Of a stretch of 64,000 nucleotides of DNA, positions 62,724 through 64,000 are shown in pieces. Numbering within the stretch: position 1 is the first letter of the stretch; each line of letters starts with the position of its first letter. Where the stretch lies: NCBI GenBank assembly GCA_947500005.1, contig CANMQJ010000011.1, positions 105,324 to 169,323 of the forward strand, written 5' to 3'. Under the pieces are notes generated by a model. The model was given only the letters and a program-made list of their open reading frames with translations, ran no database searches and was not told the origin of the DNA. The position numbers and the translations under genes are program-made. The DNA comes from an uncultured Paracoccaceae bacterium. Lineage in GTDB: Bacteria > Pseudomonadota > Alphaproteobacteria > Rhodobacterales > Rhodobacteraceae.

Positions 62724-63842
62724 TCAGAACCGCCAGCGCGCGCCCAGAAGCACCGAGACCGCGTTTTGATAGTCGAAGGCCGAACTGTCCTGGTAGGCAT
62801 AGTGCCGAACACCCAGATAGGTTTCCACCTTCAGCTTCTCGTAGCTCTGAATGAAGCCGATGCCCCAGGATTCCGATCGCGAACCGGCCGAAACCATGTC
62901 GCGCCCCGAATAGTAGTCGACCGAAACCGAAAGCGGCCCGATCCGAGGTATCACGGGATCATAACTCAGCTTGACGTAGTGATAGCTGCCCGCAATGTCG
63001 CGGGTGCCGGTTGACACCGAAAGGATCAGTCCCGAGGGCTTGTGTTCGGCACTCATCGAGGCGATGGCCGTGCGGTTGTTCCTCCCCCCGGCCCGACGGT
63101 CCACCCAGATGTAGGAACCTTGTGCCTCGATCCTGAAATGCGCACCGTCATGGGCGTACCGGAGCGCGATGTCGCTATCGATCGAGTCCGATACCGTCGA
63201 AAGAACCTGCCGCCCGACCGAGGTCGCGACCGAGAAACCTCGAAAGGACGGGGTGTCGTACCGAATTCGAAAACGTCTCCCTCCGTCGAAACTGGGAAAC
63301 GACTGCGCGATGGAAACCGGGCTCAACCCGCCCGACCGGAACCGAAGGAAGAACGCCCCGGCCGTGTCGGGTATTCCCACAGAAGAGACAATCGACGTAC
63401 CGGCAAGATCCACGGTCGCGGCACCGTCGCTCGCCATGCTCCCCTGACCAAAGTAGAACGTGCCCGCGCGTTCAGTTTCCAGAATCGCCTCGAATTTGCG
63501 GATGCTTGCCTTTGTCCAGTCCCATTCCCGCACCGCGCGGATCTGGCTCTGCGCGCTGGTCGAGGCAAAGCCCCCGCTGGTCTCGAAGTTGAAGGACAGA
63601 CGTCCCTGGTCTGTCGGCATCCGGTACCACACCCCGAGCCGGCTGGGCGAATTGCCGTTGTCGGCGAACCGGCGCGTGGACGTGTCGCCATCATCGAAAC
63701 TGACCACCGCCGGGGCCAGGTGGCCGTAGAAGCGGTACGTCACGCCGTTCTTCAAACTGCGCTCATCGGCGGCCGAGCCGGAAGTGGCAACACATGCCAA
63801 GATGGCGCAGCCTGCAAGGGCGGAAAGCTGACGAGCGGTCAT
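62724..63842 (-). CDS. Outer-membrane porin-like beta-barrel protein
   Basis: Protein of 372 residues. A signal peptide ends near residue 28 (VATSGSAADERS). The mature chain has alternating polar/hydrophobic strands such as TYRFYGHLAPAVVSFDDGDT, RIRYDTPSFRGFSVATSVGR, KLSYDPVIPRIGPLSVSVDY and GVRHYAYQDSSAF, and ends in GARWRF, a terminal aromatic typical of outer-membrane barrels. FGQGSMASDGAATVDLAGTS resembles the L3 loop of gram-negative porins. The start is not certain: ATG 63842 or 63851; GGAGAG lies before both. Confidence 0.83.
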   Translation of the reverse strand: MTARQLSALAGCAILACVATSGSAADERSLKNGVTYRFYGHLAPAVVSFDDGDTSTRRFADNGNSPSRLGVWYRMPTDQGRLSFNFETSGGFASTSAQSQIRAVREWDWTKASIRKFEAILETERAGTFYFGQGSMASDGAATVDLAGTSIVSSVGIPDTAGAFFLRFRSGGLSPVSIAQSFPSFDGGRRFRIRYDTPSFRGFSVATSVGRQVLSTVSDSIDSDIALRYAHDGAHFRIEAQGSYIWVDRRAGGRNNRTAIASMSAEHKPSGLILSVSTGTRDIAGSYHYVKLSYDPVIPRIGPLSVSVDYYSGRDMVSAGSRSESWGIGFIQSYEKLKVETYLGVRHYAYQDSSAFDYQNAVSVLLGARWRF

Positions 63843-64000
63843 GCGGGGCATCTCTCCGTTTGAACTCGCCTCGACAGTCGCACAGGACCAAAACACGGGC
63901 AACCAACAGCGCCGCGAGCAAAAGAGCTATGCCGGGAATTGGGTGACTCGGTTTGAATGAGCGGCGTATCGTGGCGGGTGTTGAGGCCTGCCGGAACTTC

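Noticed and set aside
63903..64000. Start of another gene at the right edge
   Set aside because: No start with ribosome site and open frame could be supported in the last 98 bases.
1..64000. CRISPR arrays, tRNA or rRNA genes, insertion sequences
   Set aside because: Scanning by eye found no regular spaced repeats, cloverleaf-like runs, transposase-like products or terminal inverted repeats with target duplications; a dedicated search (tRNAscan, ISfinder) could overturn this.

Overview
The window is high-GC, gene-dense DNA from an alphaproteobacterium. The best fit is a Rhodobacteraceae (roseobacter-type) chromosome. The grounds are a full-length Rhodobacter capsulatus-type gene transfer agent (GTA) cluster, a GAAC-N7-GAAC LexA box of the alphaproteobacterial type in front of uvrA, a LuxR/LuxI acyl-homoserine-lactone pair, an M23 peptidase/bactofilin pair and a pyruvate dehydrogenase operon whose E1-beta carries its own lipoyl domain. 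Genus cannot be told from the sequence alone. I found no rRNA or tRNA gene, CRISPR array or insertion sequence.

Left part (1-31 kb) is mostly housekeeping. It opens with the end of a valine-degradation unit (3-hydroxyisobutyryl-CoA hydrolase, mmsB). Small exported proteins follow, then uvrA with its SOS box, a large exported VWA protein with six tandem repeats, lipoamide dehydrogenase, a DUF924 protein and an MFS transporter. Next come queA, an AsmA/DUF3971-type giant, bcp, a DUF455 ferritin-like protein, the M23/bactofilin pair, a DUF3179 protein, two tandem cyclophilins and pgk. After a YdcH-like pair and an OxyR-like LysR regulator lies an FtsB-like protein leading into pdhA-pdhB-pdhC, then cysE and a DksA-like regulator facing away from it.

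Centre (31.0-46.3 kb, minus strand) is a complete GTA structural cluster, g1 to g15 including g3.5 and g10.1. It reads from packaging (g1, terminase g2) through head (portal, protease, capsid), connectors and tail (tail tube, tape measure) to baseplate/peptidase genes (g12-g15), followed by a small linked gene. Most junctions overlap by 1-14 bases, as expected for one transcript. A plus-strand gene for an exported choloylglycine-hydrolase-family enzyme sits inside the cluster between terminase and portal. The only gene-free stretch over 300 bases (46332-46683) lies upstream of g1. It holds repeated AACGGT elements, a CtrA-like half-matched site, a possible promoter and a strong terminator-like hairpin just before g1.

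Right part (46.7-64 kb) holds mltG-fabF, then a minus-strand block (agmatinase-family enzyme, HisA-like TIM barrel, GNAT acetyltransferase) that separates fabF from acpP-fabG-fabD. A cytochrome b561-YceI fusion and a separate YceI gene follow, then a membrane protein and rpsF-rpsR-rplI. A transglycosylase lipoprotein, an XRE regulator, a LuxR regulator and a long LuxI synthase come next, with trigger factor and a porin at the end. The quorum-sensing genes lie 13 kb from the GTA cluster. In Rhodobacter capsulatus and Dinoroseobacter, homoserine-lactone signalling is known to influence GTA production, so a regulatory link is plausible but is not shown by this sequence.
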